Positions 43,301 through 51,818 are shown, numbered from the stretch's first letter. The stretch is DNA of 64,000 nt from Clostridiaceae bacterium (GCA_902363375.1 CABIZX010000005.1:186001-250000); one strand, 5' to 3'. Program-made: numbers and translations. Notes: generated by a model not told the origin, from the letters alone.

Positions 43301-43896
43301 TGAGAGACTTGGAAATAAGAGGTGCAGGAAACATTATGGGTGCAGCCCAATGTGGTCATATGTCTGCAGTGGGATATGATCTATATTGTAGAATGCTTGA
43401 AGAAGCTGTTAGTCTTGTAAAAGGTGAGGCAGATAAGGAGGCTATAGAGACTACAGTAGATATGAAAATTGATGCATATATTCCAAGTAATTATATACAG
43501 GATGAGACTCAAAAAATACAGGTTTATAAAAAGATTGCCTCCATTGAATCCTATGAACATATGCTTGATGTTATTGAGGAAATTGAAGATAGATATTCCA
43601 ATATTCCACATAGCGTCTATAACTTAATGAATATAGCTTACTTGAAAGCTATTTCTAGAGATATTGGGGTTCTCGAGATAAAAGATACAGGAATCCAAGT
43701 GATGATAACCTTTAAGGATAAATCATATTTAACTTCAGAAATGGTGAAATATATATTAGAGAATTATAAAAAGCAGATTACATTTAAAATGGGAGATGTT
43801 CCAGTTTTAGTGTATAAGAGTAAGGATATGAATAAAAAAGAATTATTGGATAAACTTATAAATATTATTAAGGATTTATCAATAATAGGTAAATAG
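40381..43896 (+). CDS. mfd: Transcription-repair coupling factor Mfd
   Basis: The 1171-residue protein has the full Mfd architecture: UvrB-like N-terminal modules (about 1-340), the RNA polymerase interaction domain near 490-560 (GDYVVHVNHGIGVYKGI, LEYNSGDTLYVPVEQLDLVQKYIG), RecG-like helicase domains with Walker A LLCGDVGYGKTEVA and DEEQRFG, the VDIQNANTMII and QLYQLRGRVGR motifs, and a C-terminal TRCF domain. It displaces stalled RNA polymerase and recruits UvrABC. The start is TTG, with AGAGGTGATATT upstream. It is in an operon with pth. Confidence 0.97.
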   Translation: MRLKGVMTPLKLSSEFKDINRCINNDKYPIGIHGISESGKSYLLYGVYEEIEKSMLVLTHNDMEAKNIYEDLSFYCNDVYYFPTREVTFYNIEAVSGDLRWERLKVLNKILGEERNIIVTSIEALAASYAPVELFKKFSFEISVGSILDIRELSEKLVQCGYERCSVVENIGQFSIRGGIIDIYPPISSMPFRIELFDDEVDSIRTFNKETQRSIDKVDGIEIFPAKEIILTEEFVNLAKEEIIDELEGAVSRFKKSKDKEALERINSTVKANLESLEETWSFETIDSYVPYFYKNKTTFLDYFKDSIIVVDDVNRSMGKLDSVYFEFEENYENFLSRGNILPKQGELLIPKDMIEEVLEERKVITLQSISTTTKILKPRNLISFSQITIHDYHGQLDMLIEDIIEKKKKGYRTLILSGTRTRGERLINTLRDRGIEATYKDLVSSIQEGEVVVTFGSSIKGFEYPNLKVCVISDSEVFGQSKRKATRRITKKGAGKIKSFTDLKLGDYVVHVNHGIGVYKGINQLDVQGNKKDYLVLEYNSGDTLYVPVEQLDLVQKYIGGEGKAPKINKLGGSEWAKARSKVKKSVEDIAEDLVKLYAIRSTLKGHKYAEDTPWQSQFEGEFPYEETPDQLTAIEDIKKDMESDKPMDRLLCGDVGYGKTEVALRAAFKCVMDGKQVAILVPTTILAEQHYKNMLKRFSDFPIKIGMISRFRTASQVKETLNALREGNLDIIVGTHKLLQKSVVFKDLGLLIVDEEQRFGVSHKEKIKEIKKNIDVLTLSATPIPRTLHMSLTGVRDISIIETPPEERYPIQTYVVEFNDQLIRDAIIREMNRGGQVFFVYNRVETISDMATYLQKLVPEARVAIGHGQMTERELEKVIIDFVDKKYDILLSTTIVETGIDIQNANTMIIADADKMGLSQLYQLRGRVGRTNRIAYAYFTYTKDKVLTEVAEKRLKAIKDFTELGSGLKIAMRDLEIRGAGNIMGAAQCGHMSAVGYDLYCRMLEEAVSLVKGEADKEAIETTVDMKIDAYIPSNYIQDETQKIQVYKKIASIESYEHMLDVIEEIEDRYSNIPHSVYNLMNIAYLKAISRDIGVLEIKDTGIQVMITFKDKSYLTSEMVKYILENYKKQITFKMGDVPVLVYKSKDMNKKELLDKLINIIKDLSIIGK

Positions 43897-43981
43897 GTAT
43901 AACCGCTATTTATTTAATAGTATTTTTATGGTAAAATTAAATATCGATAACAACTAAAAAAACCGAATGGAGGATAATAAA

Positions 43982-44983
43982 TTGATAAAATTAAAGAAGA
44001 TTCTGGCAGGTCTAATGGCATCCACTTTAATGCTTTCAGCAGTTGGATGCGGAATGATAGAAAAAACAGAAGCAGGTATTAATAAGACGGTAGTGGCTAA
44101 GGTTTATAAAGAAAAAATTACCTTAGGAGAAGTAGACAGTAGATTAGCTACAGTTTATGAGCAGGTTAAGGCTCAATATGGTGAGAATTATAAGGAAAAT
44201 ACTGAAGCTATGGAATATATCAAGCAACAGAGATTAAGTGTGCTTGATACTATGGTTAATGATATTGTTATAAAAAATAACGGAACAAAATTAGGTGTTA
44301 TACCTTCAGATGAAGAGGTAAATAAGAAAGCAAAAGAGCAATTGGATGAAATAAAAAAATCATTTGAAACTGATGAGGAATATCAAAGTGCACTTAAAGC
44401 TGCTAGAGTTACAGAGGAAAGCTTTTTAGAAGAATTAAAACCAGCAGTAATATCTAACATAGTATATGAAGATGTAGTTAAGGATGTTAAGGTAACTGAT
44501 GAAGAAATAAAAAGTTATTATGATAGTAATCAAAATTCATATACAGAAAAGCCTAATAGGGTTAAGCCAGCTCATATATTAGTTAAGACAGAGCAAGAGG
44601 CAAAGGATATAATTGCAAGATTAGATAAGGGAGAAGATTTTGCTAAACTTGCCGCTGAAAAAGGTACTGATGGGACAAAAGATAATGGTGGAGATTTAGA
44701 TTGGATTGAATATACAAGTAATCAATATGATAAAACATTCTTAATGGCTGCAATAAGTCTTGAAAAGGGTACGTATACTAAAACACCTGTATCAACTCAA
44801 TTTGGATTTCATATTATAAAGTGTCTAGATAAGGAAGAATATCCAGTTAGACCTATAGATGAAGTTAAAGAAGCGATTAAGAACACATTATTAGAACAAA
44901 ATCAATATAATAAATGGGTAGAGACAGTAACTGCTTGGCAAAAGGATGCAAACATAAAACTATATGAAGATAGAATAAGTTAA
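43982..44983 (+). CDS. prsA: PrsA/SurA-type peptidylprolyl isomerase lipoprotein
   Basis: I start at the TTG at 43982, with GAATGGAGGATAATAAA upstream, giving 333 residues. The first ATG lies within the ribosome binding site. The signal peptide ends in a lipobox LSAVGC with the lipidated Cys at residue 23. A SurA-like N-terminal chaperone region (about 35-190) surrounds a parvulin PPIase domain (about 195-290: KPAHILVKTEQEAKDIIARL, DLDWIEYTSNQ, VSTQFGFHIIKCLD). It folds exported proteins at the membrane. It occupies the conserved position between mfd and spoVT. Confidence 0.93.
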   Translation: MIKLKKILAGLMASTLMLSAVGCGMIEKTEAGINKTVVAKVYKEKITLGEVDSRLATVYEQVKAQYGENYKENTEAMEYIKQQRLSVLDTMVNDIVIKNNGTKLGVIPSDEEVNKKAKEQLDEIKKSFETDEEYQSALKAARVTEESFLEELKPAVISNIVYEDVVKDVKVTDEEIKSYYDSNQNSYTEKPNRVKPAHILVKTEQEAKDIIARLDKGEDFAKLAAEKGTDGTKDNGGDLDWIEYTSNQYDKTFLMAAISLEKGTYTKTPVSTQFGFHIIKCLDKEEYPVRPIDEVKEAIKNTLLEQNQYNKWVETVTAWQKDANIKLYEDRIS

Positions 44984-44987
44984 GATT

Positions 44988-45042
44988 TAATAAAAAATAG
45001 GATTAGTGTCATATTTGGCACTAATCTTATTTTTTATTAATG
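44988..45042 (+). terminator. Terminator after prsA
   Basis: AATAGGATTAGTGTCA and TGGCACTAATCTTATT form a stem followed by T6. Confidence 0.85.
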
Positions 45043-45058
45043 AAAAAATTTCTAGGAT

Positions 45059-45087
45059 GTATAAAATTTACGTTAAGAAGGATAATA
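45059..45087 (+). promoter_or_regulatory. Sigma-G-like promoter of spoVT
   Basis: GTATA (45059-45063) and GATAATA (45081-45087) are spaced 17 bp. They resemble the forespore sigma-G elements GMATR and CATNMTA, which control spoVT in Bacillus. Confidence 0.45.
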
Positions 45088-45127
45088 ATAGCATTAATAA
45101 TATTTACATAAATAAGGAGGATATTTA

Positions 45128-45676
45128 ATGAAAGCCACAGGAATAGTAAGAAGAATAGATGACTTAGGTCGTGTTGTAATACCGAAAGAAATAAGAAGAA
45201 CATTAAGAATTAGAGAAGGAGACCCACTTGAGATATTTACAGATAGAGATGGTGGCGTTATATTGAAGAAATATTCACCAATAGAAGAACTAAGTGAGTT
45301 TTCTAAAGAGTATAGTGAAGCACTACATCAGACCATTGGCAATATAGTTGTAATTTGTGATAAGGATTCAGTTATATCTGTAAGTGGTGGTATGAAAAAG
45401 GATTATTTAGATAAAAAAATTAGTAATGAAGTAGATAAGATCATGGAAATGCGTAAGGCAACACTATTAGATAAGAGTTCGCAAGGGTTAATACCTATAT
45501 GTGAAGGTGAATCGGTAGATGAGTACACAACACAAGTTATAGCTCCTATAATTGCAGAAGGAGATACTGTGGGAACAGTAATTATAGCTTCAAAAGAAAA
45601 TGTGAAGTTTGGTGAATTAGAGTTAAAGCTTGCGGAAACAGCAGCTTCATTCTTAGGGAAACAAATGGAACAATAG
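45128..45676 (+). CDS. spoVT: Stage V sporulation transcription factor SpoVT
   Basis: The 182-residue protein has an N-terminal AbrB-type swapped-hairpin DNA-binding domain (MKATGIVRRIDDLGRVVIPKEIRRTLRIREGDPLEIFTD, residues 1-39) and a C-terminal GAF-like domain (about 55-180). SpoVT modulates sigma-G-dependent transcription in the forespore and spore germination properties. AAGGAGGATATTTA precedes the ATG. It is monocistronic, with its own promoter and terminator. Confidence 0.96.
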   Translation: MKATGIVRRIDDLGRVVIPKEIRRTLRIREGDPLEIFTDRDGGVILKKYSPIEELSEFSKEYSEALHQTIGNIVVICDKDSVISVSGGMKKDYLDKKISNEVDKIMEMRKATLLDKSSQGLIPICEGESVDEYTTQVIAPIIAEGDTVGTVIIASKENVKFGELELKLAETAASFLGKQMEQ

Positions 45677-45717
45677 ATGATTAAAAGCATAATTATCTAT
45701 AAAATGAAATTAAGACA

Positions 45718-45771
45718 GATAAAATGTCATAAGTGTGAATGCTAATTCACATCTTATGACATTTTATTTTG
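45718..45771 (+). terminator. Terminator after spoVT
   Basis: AAAATGTCATAAGTGTGAAT pairs with ATTCACATCTTATGACATTTT, a very stable stem with a GCTA loop and T-rich tail. The next 230 bp to the flippase gene show no clear element. Confidence 0.85.
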
Positions 45772-46001
45772 CATATAGCTTATTTTCATTAAAAAGGACT
45801 TTTTAAAGATATAAAGAGAGAATATATCAATGGATTACTGAATTCATAATGGTTATATGATAATGTTTATGATTAGTTAATATGTGGTAGTAATTCTTTT
45901 ATTAATTCTGGAGAATACAGAGATATATTATATGCATTAAGTAATAAAATGTTTCTTCTTAAAATACTTATTAATTATACAAAGTATTTTGAGGAGGAAG
46001 T

Positions 46002-47537
46002 ATGAAAAAACAATCGCTTTTAAAAGGAACTATGATTTTAGGTATAGCTACAATTTTTGCACGATTTCTAGGATTATTTTTTAGAATACCAATACAAGGT
46101 TTGATTGGGGATCAAGGCATGGGATATTATCAAATGTCATACCCTTTATATATGACTTTTGTAGCAATAGCCTCAGGTGTACCTATTGCCATGTCAAAAC
46201 TAATTTCAGAATTTAATGCTCATAATAATACTCATGCTGTTAGACAAGTACTTAAACAAACATTTAGAATAATGATTCCTCTAGGTATATTAGCCTCATT
46301 TTTAATGTTATACTTTGGAGACAATATTATAACTTTATTAAAGTGGGATGAGAAGTCTTATGAATCTTTTATGATTATATCTATAGCACCTATATTTGTA
46401 TGTATTATGTGTACATTTAAAGGATATTTTCAAGGACTTCAAAATATGAATAATACGGCCATGGCACAAATCATAGAGCAAATAGGTAGAGTTGTATTTG
46501 GAGTATTAGGGGCTTATTTGTTACTTCCTAAAGGGATTGAGTATGCAGCAGCGGGGGCTGCTTTCGGAACATTAGCAGGGGGAGTACTAGGAAGCATTTA
46601 TCTAGTAATAAAATATTTTTTTACAAAGCCTAAATCTAATAATATAAAAATCAAAGGGAGTAATAAAATATTATCAACTTTAGCACAAGCAGCATTTCCG
46701 ATATCTATAGGTGCAGCTGTAGGGACAATTATGTCTTTAATTGATTCAATAATAGTACCTCAAAGACTTTTAGTTGCAGGATACACTGTTCAAGAGAGTG
46801 CGGTATTATATGGACAATTTACAGGTAAAGCTATGACTCTTCAAAATATACCATTAGCACTTTCCATTGCACTATGTTCAGCCTTAGTACCTATAGTGTC
46901 AGAAGTATATTCTATGCATAACCAAAAGGAGCTATATAGAAGAGTTAATATGGTATTTAAGCTATCTTTTGTCATAGGAATTCCAAGTGCACTAGGATTA
47001 TTCTATTTATCAAAGCCTATAATGGGCTTAGTATTCATGGGGGACGTGTCTGGTCATGAGATACTTAAATTGTTATCTTTATCAATACCGTTCATTATAA
47101 TAACTCAGACAACTACCTCACTTTTACAGAGCTGTGGTAGATATATGAAGCCAGTATATTATCTTGGGATAGGGTGTATATTTAAAATAATTATTACTTA
47201 TATTCTAGTAGGTAATGGTAATTTTAATATATATGGTGCAATAATTGGAAGTATAATAGGGTATGCAGTAACTAGCACTTTAAATTTAATAGAAGTTAAG
47301 AGACTGTTAAAAGTAAAGATAAGTATATATGAAGTATTTATAAAACCTTTATTTGTGTCATTAATTATGATAATATCTGTTGTTTTTATATATAATAATG
47401 TCTATAATTATACACAGAGTAATGGAATATCTTGCTTAACATCTATTTTCTTTGGCGTAGTAATATTTGGAGTATTACTGATTATATTCAGAATATTTAC
47501 TATTGAAGATGTAAAAGGAAAACTCATTAAAAACTAA
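46002..47537 (+). CDS. Polysaccharide/lipid II flippase-like protein (SpoVB/YabM, MOP superfamily)
   Basis: The 511-residue protein has about 14 hydrophobic helices and family features of the oligosaccharide flippase group: an N-terminal GTMILGIATIFARFLGLFFRIPIQGLIGDQGMGYYQM, ASGVPIAMSKLI, and CTFKGYFQGLQNMNNTAMAQIIEQIGRVVFG. The position before mazG matches yabM of B. subtilis. Related proteins (SpoVB, MurJ) move lipid-linked precursors across the membrane. The substrate here is not known. It is followed by the mazG gene after 17 bp. Confidence 0.88.
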   Translation: MKKQSLLKGTMILGIATIFARFLGLFFRIPIQGLIGDQGMGYYQMSYPLYMTFVAIASGVPIAMSKLISEFNAHNNTHAVRQVLKQTFRIMIPLGILASFLMLYFGDNIITLLKWDEKSYESFMIISIAPIFVCIMCTFKGYFQGLQNMNNTAMAQIIEQIGRVVFGVLGAYLLLPKGIEYAAAGAAFGTLAGGVLGSIYLVIKYFFTKPKSNNIKIKGSNKILSTLAQAAFPISIGAAVGTIMSLIDSIIVPQRLLVAGYTVQESAVLYGQFTGKAMTLQNIPLALSIALCSALVPIVSEVYSMHNQKELYRRVNMVFKLSFVIGIPSALGLFYLSKPIMGLVFMGDVSGHEILKLLSLSIPFIIITQTTTSLLQSCGRYMKPVYYLGIGCIFKIIITYILVGNGNFNIYGAIIGSIIGYAVTSTLNLIEVKRLLKVKISIYEVFIKPLFVSLIMIISVVFIYNNVYNYTQSNGISCLTSIFFGVVIFGVLLIIFRIFTIEDVKGKLIKN

Positions 47538-47554
47538 AAGAGGAGTAGATTCAA

Positions 47555-49018
47555 ATGATTACAGTGGTTGGGTTAGGACCAGGTTCTAAAGAGGCATTAA
47601 CCATCGGTGTACTAGAAACTTTAAAGAATAATAAAAATATATACTTTAGAACAGAGAAGCACCCTAATATTAAATACTTAGAGTCTATGGGTGTAAAATT
47701 TAATACTTATGATAGATTTTATGAAGAATATAATAATTTTGACCATATATATAAGGCTATTGCAGAAGATCTTATAAAAATTCATGAAAAAGAAGGAGCT
47801 TTGGTATATGCAGTACCAGGACATCCTCTTGTGGCAGAAAAATCTGTAACATTATTATTAGAGCTTTGCAAAGAAAAGGGTATAGAAACTACATTGATGC
47901 CATCAGTAAGCTTTGTAGATGCTGTTATAGAAAGCTTAAAACTTGATCCTATAGAAGGCGTAAAGATAATAGATGCTTTTGATATAAAAGATCAAGTTAT
48001 GGATAAAAGACTAGGAGTTATAATAACTCAGGTCTACAATAAGTTCATTGCATCAGAAGTAAAGTTAGCTTTATGTGAGTATTATAGTGATGATAGTGAT
48101 ATATACTTTGTAAGAGCCGCAGGCATACAGGGAGAAGAGAGTATAAGAAAAATTAAATTATATGATCTAGATAGACAGGAAGATATAGATTATTTAACTT
48201 CAATCTATATTCCGAAAGATGTTAAAGGACCTAAGGATTTTCAAGATTTGCTTAATGTAATGTCCATCCTTAGAAGTGAAGATGGGTGTATGTGGGATTT
48301 AGAGCAGACCCATGAATCTTTAAAAAGAGCTTTAATTGAAGAATGTTATGAAGTTATTGAAGCTATAGATGAAATGGACGATAATAAGCTTATCGAAGAA
48401 TTGGGGGACTTACTGTTCCAAGTAGTGTTCCATGCACAAATTGGTAAAGAAGAAGGTTATTTCAATATAAATGATGTTATAGCAGGCATAACTGAGAAAA
48501 TGATAAGTAGGCATCCACATATATTTTCAGATGTAAAGGTTAGAGATACAGAGGAGATATTAGACAATTGGGATCAGATTAAAGTAAAAGAAAAGAATTT
48601 CACTAATTATACAGATGAATTAAAGCATATTCCAAGATGTTTACCAGGGTTAATAAGAGCAGAAAAGGTTCAAAGGAAAGCTGGCAAGGTAGGATTTGAT
48701 TGGGATGATGTAGAACCAGCTATGGAAAAAGTTTTAGAAGAGTTACAAGAGATAAAAGATGTATATAAAACTTCAGATGTGTCAAAAATACAGGAAGAAG
48801 TAGGAGATTTAATCTTCGCTACAGTAAATATTGCAAGACTTCTTGACATTGACCCAGAATTTGCAGTAAATTATACTATAGATAAATTTATAAAACGCTT
48901 CCAATTTATTGAGGAATCTGGGATTAAAAAGGGCAGTGATATAAAAACGATGACCTTGGAAGAGATGGAAATCCTATGGAATGAATCTAAAAAACATGAT
49001 TTATCGCTTAAAAGATAA
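47555..49018 (+). CDS. mazG: Tetrapyrrole-methylase-like / MazG fusion protein (YabN)
   Basis: The 487-residue protein fuses two domains. Residues 1-220 form a tetrapyrrole methylase-type SAM fold (VVGLGPGSKEALTIGVLETL, YAVPGHPLVAEKSV). Residues about 235-487 are a tandem MazG nucleoside triphosphate pyrophosphohydrolase with GCMWDLEQTHESLKRALIEECYEVIEAID, EELGDLLFQVVFHAQI, and the second EEVGDLIFATVNIAR. MazG hydrolyses non-canonical NTPs. The methylase-like half has no clear substrate. Position and architecture match B. subtilis YabN. Confidence 0.93.
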   Translation: MITVVGLGPGSKEALTIGVLETLKNNKNIYFRTEKHPNIKYLESMGVKFNTYDRFYEEYNNFDHIYKAIAEDLIKIHEKEGALVYAVPGHPLVAEKSVTLLLELCKEKGIETTLMPSVSFVDAVIESLKLDPIEGVKIIDAFDIKDQVMDKRLGVIITQVYNKFIASEVKLALCEYYSDDSDIYFVRAAGIQGEESIRKIKLYDLDRQEDIDYLTSIYIPKDVKGPKDFQDLLNVMSILRSEDGCMWDLEQTHESLKRALIEECYEVIEAIDEMDDNKLIEELGDLLFQVVFHAQIGKEEGYFNINDVIAGITEKMISRHPHIFSDVKVRDTEEILDNWDQIKVKEKNFTNYTDELKHIPRCLPGLIRAEKVQRKAGKVGFDWDDVEPAMEKVLEELQEIKDVYKTSDVSKIQEEVGDLIFATVNIARLLDIDPEFAVNYTIDKFIKRFQFIEESGIKKGSDIKTMTLEEMEILWNESKKHDLSLKR

Positions 49019-49128
49019 ATTTTTGAAAGAAAAAGAAGGATTCTAGATAATTTGTAAGAATATTGTAAGTATTATTTTATGTAATAAAAATATAGATTAC
49101 ATAAAATTAACATTAAGGAGGTACTATT

Positions 49129-49404
49129 GTGAACAAATCAGAATTAATAGCAAAAATGGCTGAGAAATCAGGACTAACAAAAAAAGATAATGAGACAGTA
49201 TTAAAGGCATTTATAGAAAGTGTTGAAGAAGCTCTTGAAGGTGGAGAGAAAGTTCAACTAGTTGGATTTGGTACTTTTGAAACTAGAGAGAGAGCTGCTA
49301 GAGTAGGAAGAAATCCAAGAACAAAAGAAGAAATACAAATCCCAGCATCTAAAGTTCCTGTTTTTAAAGTAGGAAAAGAATTCAAAGATATAGTAAATAA
49401 ATAA
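49129..49404 (+). CDS. hup: DNA-binding protein HU
   Basis: The 91-residue HU protein starts with a GTG after AAGGAGGTACTATT. It has NKSELIAKMAEKSGLTKKD, VQLVGFGTFETRERAARVGRNPRTKEEIQIPASKVPVFKVGKEFKDIV, including the DNA-inserting proline arm. It compacts and bends chromosomal DNA. A terminator follows within 10 bp. Confidence 0.97.
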   Translation: MNKSELIAKMAEKSGLTKKDNETVLKAFIESVEEALEGGEKVQLVGFGTFETRERAARVGRNPRTKEEIQIPASKVPVFKVGKEFKDIVNK

Positions 49405-49411
49405 TTATTTG

Positions 49412-49446
49412 AAAAAGCCTAGAAATATTCTGGGTTTTTTCTTCTA
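49412..49446 (+). terminator. Terminator after hup
   Basis: AAAAAGCCTAGAA and TTCTGGGTTTTTT pair around a short loop, with G-T wobbles, followed by CTTCT. Confidence 0.75.
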
Positions 49447-49511
49447 TTTTAAGGAATACTGGATAAAGTATAAATATATTAAAAATTTTGTATAACCTAA
49501 GGGGGTAAATT

Positions 49512-49772
49512 ATGAGATTAGATAAGTACTTAAAAGTTTCGAGAATAATTAAAAGAAGAACTGTGGCTAAAGATGTATGCGAGAATGGAAGAGTATCAAT
49601 AAATGGGAAGGTTGCAAAACCAAGCACTACTGTAAAAGAAGATGATATAATAGAAATTCAATTTGCAAATCAATTGCTTAAAGCAAGAATTATAAATATT
49701 GCTAATCACGTTAATAAAGAAGATGCAAAAAGCATGTACGATATAATTAGTGGAGAAGAAGACAAGGAATAA
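49512..49772 (+). CDS. rqcP: S4-domain ribosome quality control protein RqcP (YabO/HslR-like)
   Basis: The 86-residue protein is an S4 RNA-binding domain: MRLDKYLKVSRIIKRRTVAKDVCENGRVSINGKVAKPSTTVKEDDIIEIQF. RqcP binds the 50S-peptidyl-tRNA complex and helps RqcH add alanine tails to stalled chains. It keeps the yabO position between hup and yabP. AAGGGGGTAAATT precedes the ATG. Confidence 0.92.
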   Translation: MRLDKYLKVSRIIKRRTVAKDVCENGRVSINGKVAKPSTTVKEDDIIEIQFANQLLKARIINIANHVNKEDAKSMYDIISGEEDKE

Positions 49773-49855
49773 ATAATAGTAATAGCATAAATTAATTTTT
49801 GGTGAATATATCTTTATAGAAAGCTAATATATTCTTGAGGTTTAAGGAGGATATT

Positions 49856-50152
49856 ATGGAACAAAATAAGGATATATCATTAGAAAATAAAAAAAGTTTT
49901 ATTACGTTGGAAAATAGAAAAAAGATGACTTTAGATGGAGTTTTAGAAATAATAAGTTTTAATGATGAACAAATACTTATTATTACGGTACTAGGGGATA
50001 TGGATATCAGAGGTGAAGAGCTAAAGATGACCAAGCTGGATGTTCAAAATGGGGATGTGGTGATAACTGGTAAAATATCTTATATAGTATATACGAGTGA
50101 AGAAAAGAGACCAAAGAAACAAAGTAGCATTATTTCTAAAATATTCAGGTGA
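49856..50152 (+). CDS. yabP: Sporulation protein YabP
   Basis: I take the ATG at 49856, with TTTAAGGAGGATATT upstream, giving 98 residues. The YabP core is ENRKKMTLDGVLEIISFNDEQILIITVLGDMDIRGEELKMTKLDVQNGDVVITGKI. In Bacillus yabP-yabQ are sigma-E genes needed for cortex formation. A GAATATA...CTAATATA pair at about 49803-49830 could be a weak sigma-E promoter. yabQ begins 8 bp after its stop. Confidence 0.93.
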   Translation: MEQNKDISLENKKSFITLENRKKMTLDGVLEIISFNDEQILIITVLGDMDIRGEELKMTKLDVQNGDVVITGKISYIVYTSEEKRPKKQSSIISKIFR

Positions 50153-50159
50153 TTAAGTT

Positions 50160-50552
50160 ATGATATTTGATATGGGTAGACAAATAACATTATTTATATT
50201 CTCCTTATTTAGTGGAATGCTAGTTGGTATCTTTTTTGATGTATATAGAGTAATAAGAGGATTTGAAGAGCCGGGAACTGTAATAACAGCCATACAAGAT
50301 TTATTGTTCTGGATACTCACTGGAATTATAGTATTTATTTTTATGATGTATACAAATTATGCTTATATGAGTTTTAATGTATTTGTGTATAATGGTATTG
50401 GACTTTTTGTTTATTTTAAGTTATTTAGCCATATATTTCTATTAGGGTATGGAAAGATATTGAATGCTATATTAACTATTTTTAGAGTAATGTTTTATTA
50501 CTTGTTCTATCCTATAAGAATTATTTTTCATAAAATAATAAAAAAAATATAA
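50160..50552 (+). CDS. yabQ: Spore cortex biosynthesis protein YabQ
   Basis: The 130-residue protein has four hydrophobic helices (about 8-25, 40-60, 68-85 and 95-115) and the YabQ-type beginning QITLFIFSLFSGMLVGIFFDVYRVIRGFE. It localises to forespore membranes and is required for cortex synthesis in Bacillus. Its ribosome binding site AGGTGA overlaps the yabP stop, so the pair is translationally coupled. Confidence 0.92.
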   Translation: MIFDMGRQITLFIFSLFSGMLVGIFFDVYRVIRGFEEPGTVITAIQDLLFWILTGIIVFIFMMYTNYAYMSFNVFVYNGIGLFVYFKLFSHIFLLGYGKILNAILTIFRVMFYYLFYPIRIIFHKIIKKI

Positions 50553-50676
50553 AATAATAATATTAAGGGTTGAAGAAAATAAAAATTCAAATTACAATAT
50601 AGCTATAGGCTAATTTGGCTACATAGAACAAGATGTATGTCAAAGGCACTACTTGTGATGAGGAAGGATAATCGAT

Positions 50677-50943
50677 ATGAAGAAATTCAGCTTAAAAAAG
50701 ATAGGTCTTTTACTTATAGCTCTTTATGTAGGATTTACGTTTATAAATCAGCAATTAATAATGTTTAGACAGCATAGGGATATTGATAACTATACTTCGG
50801 AATTGCAGGCGGTGCAAGAAAAAAATCAAAAGTTACAGGATGAAATAAAGCTATCAAAGGATAGTAGATATATTGAAAAACTTGCAAGAGAAAAGCTTGG
50901 GTTAATTAAAGAAGGAGAATCTCCTGTAATAGACAGTAAGTAA
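50677..50943 (+). CDS. divIC: Septum formation initiator DivIC/FtsB family
   Basis: The 88-residue bitopic protein has a short basic N-terminus, one TM helix (about 9-27, with the FINQQLIMFRQ motif after it), a coiled coil (about 36-60, ELQAVQEKNQKLQDEIKLSK) and the conserved RYIEKLAREKLGLIKEGE tail. DivIC works with FtsL and DivIB at the division septum. The gene is in its usual place before the S1-domain gene. Confidence 0.92.
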   Translation: MKKFSLKKIGLLLIALYVGFTFINQQLIMFRQHRDIDNYTSELQAVQEKNQKLQDEIKLSKDSRYIEKLAREKLGLIKEGESPVIDSK

Positions 50944-51023
50944 AATAAAATTTGCTATAATTCATAATATTGATTATAGTATATATAAATTTAAATTATA
51001 AATTTAAGGAGGGTCTTTTCAAT

Positions 51024-51440
51024 ATGACCTTAAAGGCTGGAAGCATTATAGAAGGTAAAGTAGTAAATATCACAAATTTTGGTGCATTTGTTGAAGTGGA
51101 GGGAAAAACAGGCTTAGTTCATATATCAGAAGTGTCTGATGTGTTTGTTAAGAATGTGCATGATCATCTGAAAGAAAATGATGTAGTTAAAGTTAAAGTA
51201 ATATCTGTAGATGATAATGGCAAGATGAGTCTATCAATAAAACAAGCTGGAACACCTAAAAAGTCTTGCAAACCTGTAGACATAGATTGGGAGAAGGAAA
51301 AAACTAAGAGTGTAGCTGCAGGAAGCTTTGAAGATAGAATGTCAAAATTCTTAAAGGATAGTGAAGAAAGATTTCAAGATCTTAAGAGACATCAAGATGG
51401 TGGAAAAGGTAGAGGATACAGTAGAAAAGGATATAATTAA
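51024..51440 (+). CDS. S1 RNA-binding domain protein (YabR-like)
   Basis: The ATG at 51024 follows AAGGAGGGTCTTTTCAAT, giving 138 residues. Residues 1-72 are an S1 domain (LKAGSIIEGKVVNITNFGAFVEVEGKTGLVHISEVSDVFVKNVHDHLKENDVVKVKVISVDDNGKMSLSIKQA). The tail is basic, with an EDRMSKFLKDSEERFQDLKRH helix and a Gly/Arg-rich end. The homologue in Bacillus (YabR) is a general RNA-binding protein of uncertain role. It occupies the same position. Confidence 0.9.
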   Translation: MTLKAGSIIEGKVVNITNFGAFVEVEGKTGLVHISEVSDVFVKNVHDHLKENDVVKVKVISVDDNGKMSLSIKQAGTPKKSCKPVDIDWEKEKTKSVAAGSFEDRMSKFLKDSEERFQDLKRHQDGGKGRGYSRKGYN

Positions 51441-51584
51441 ATTTTATACCTAAAGAATTAGAGGGTGCTTGTACAGGTACCCTTATTTGCTCTACAAAAA
51501 TTAAAGATAAATATGGATAATATGTTTTGTTTGAGCAGATTTAAGATAAGGAATAAAAAAATAGAAAAAACTATAGAAATACTG

Positions 51585-51613
51585 TTGACATAGACAATAA
51601 TATACCATATAAT
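51585..51613 (+). promoter_or_regulatory. Perfect consensus sigma-A promoter of the tRNA cluster
   Basis: TTGACA (51585-51590), a 17-bp spacer and TATAAT (51608-51613) match the consensus exactly. The first tRNA begins 33 bp after the -10. Confidence 0.92.
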
Positions 51614-51645
51614 AAATATTGTCGCTGAAAGGTGATAGCAGAAAT

Positions 51646-51734
51646 GCTGGAGTGGCGGAACAGGCAGACGCACAGGACTTAAAATCCTGCGGTGGTTAAA
51701 CACCGTACCGGTTCGATTCCGGTCTTCAGCACCA
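51646..51734 (+). tRNA. tRNA-Leu (anticodon UAA), copy 1
   Basis: An 89-nt class II tRNA with a long variable arm (GGTGGTTAAACACC), acceptor stem GCTGGAG/CTTCAGC, anticodon loop CTTAAAA with anticodon TAA, and encoded CCA. Confidence 0.97.
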
Positions 51735-51739
51735 AATAA

Positions 51740-51815
51740 CGCGGGGTGGAGCAGTTGGCAGCTCGTCGGGCTCATAACCCGAAGGTCGCAGGTTCAAGTC
51801 CTGCCTCCGCAACCA
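51740..51815 (+). tRNA. Initiator tRNA-fMet (CAU), copy 1
   Basis: 76 nt. The first base pair C1-A72 is mismatched and the anticodon stem has three G-C pairs (TCGGG/CCCGA) around CTCATAA, both marks of the initiator tRNA. CCA is encoded. Confidence 0.96.
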
Positions 51816-51818
51816 TGT

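Noticed and set aside
43897..43935. Terminator between mfd and prsA
   Set aside because: The CTATT/AATAG stem is only five base pairs long and weak. I could not decide whether the transcript ends there.
51458..51775. 105-residue minus-strand reading frame across the tRNA promoter and first tRNAs
   Set aside because: It overlaps a perfect promoter and clear tRNA genes. This kind of frame is a common false call in tRNA clusters.
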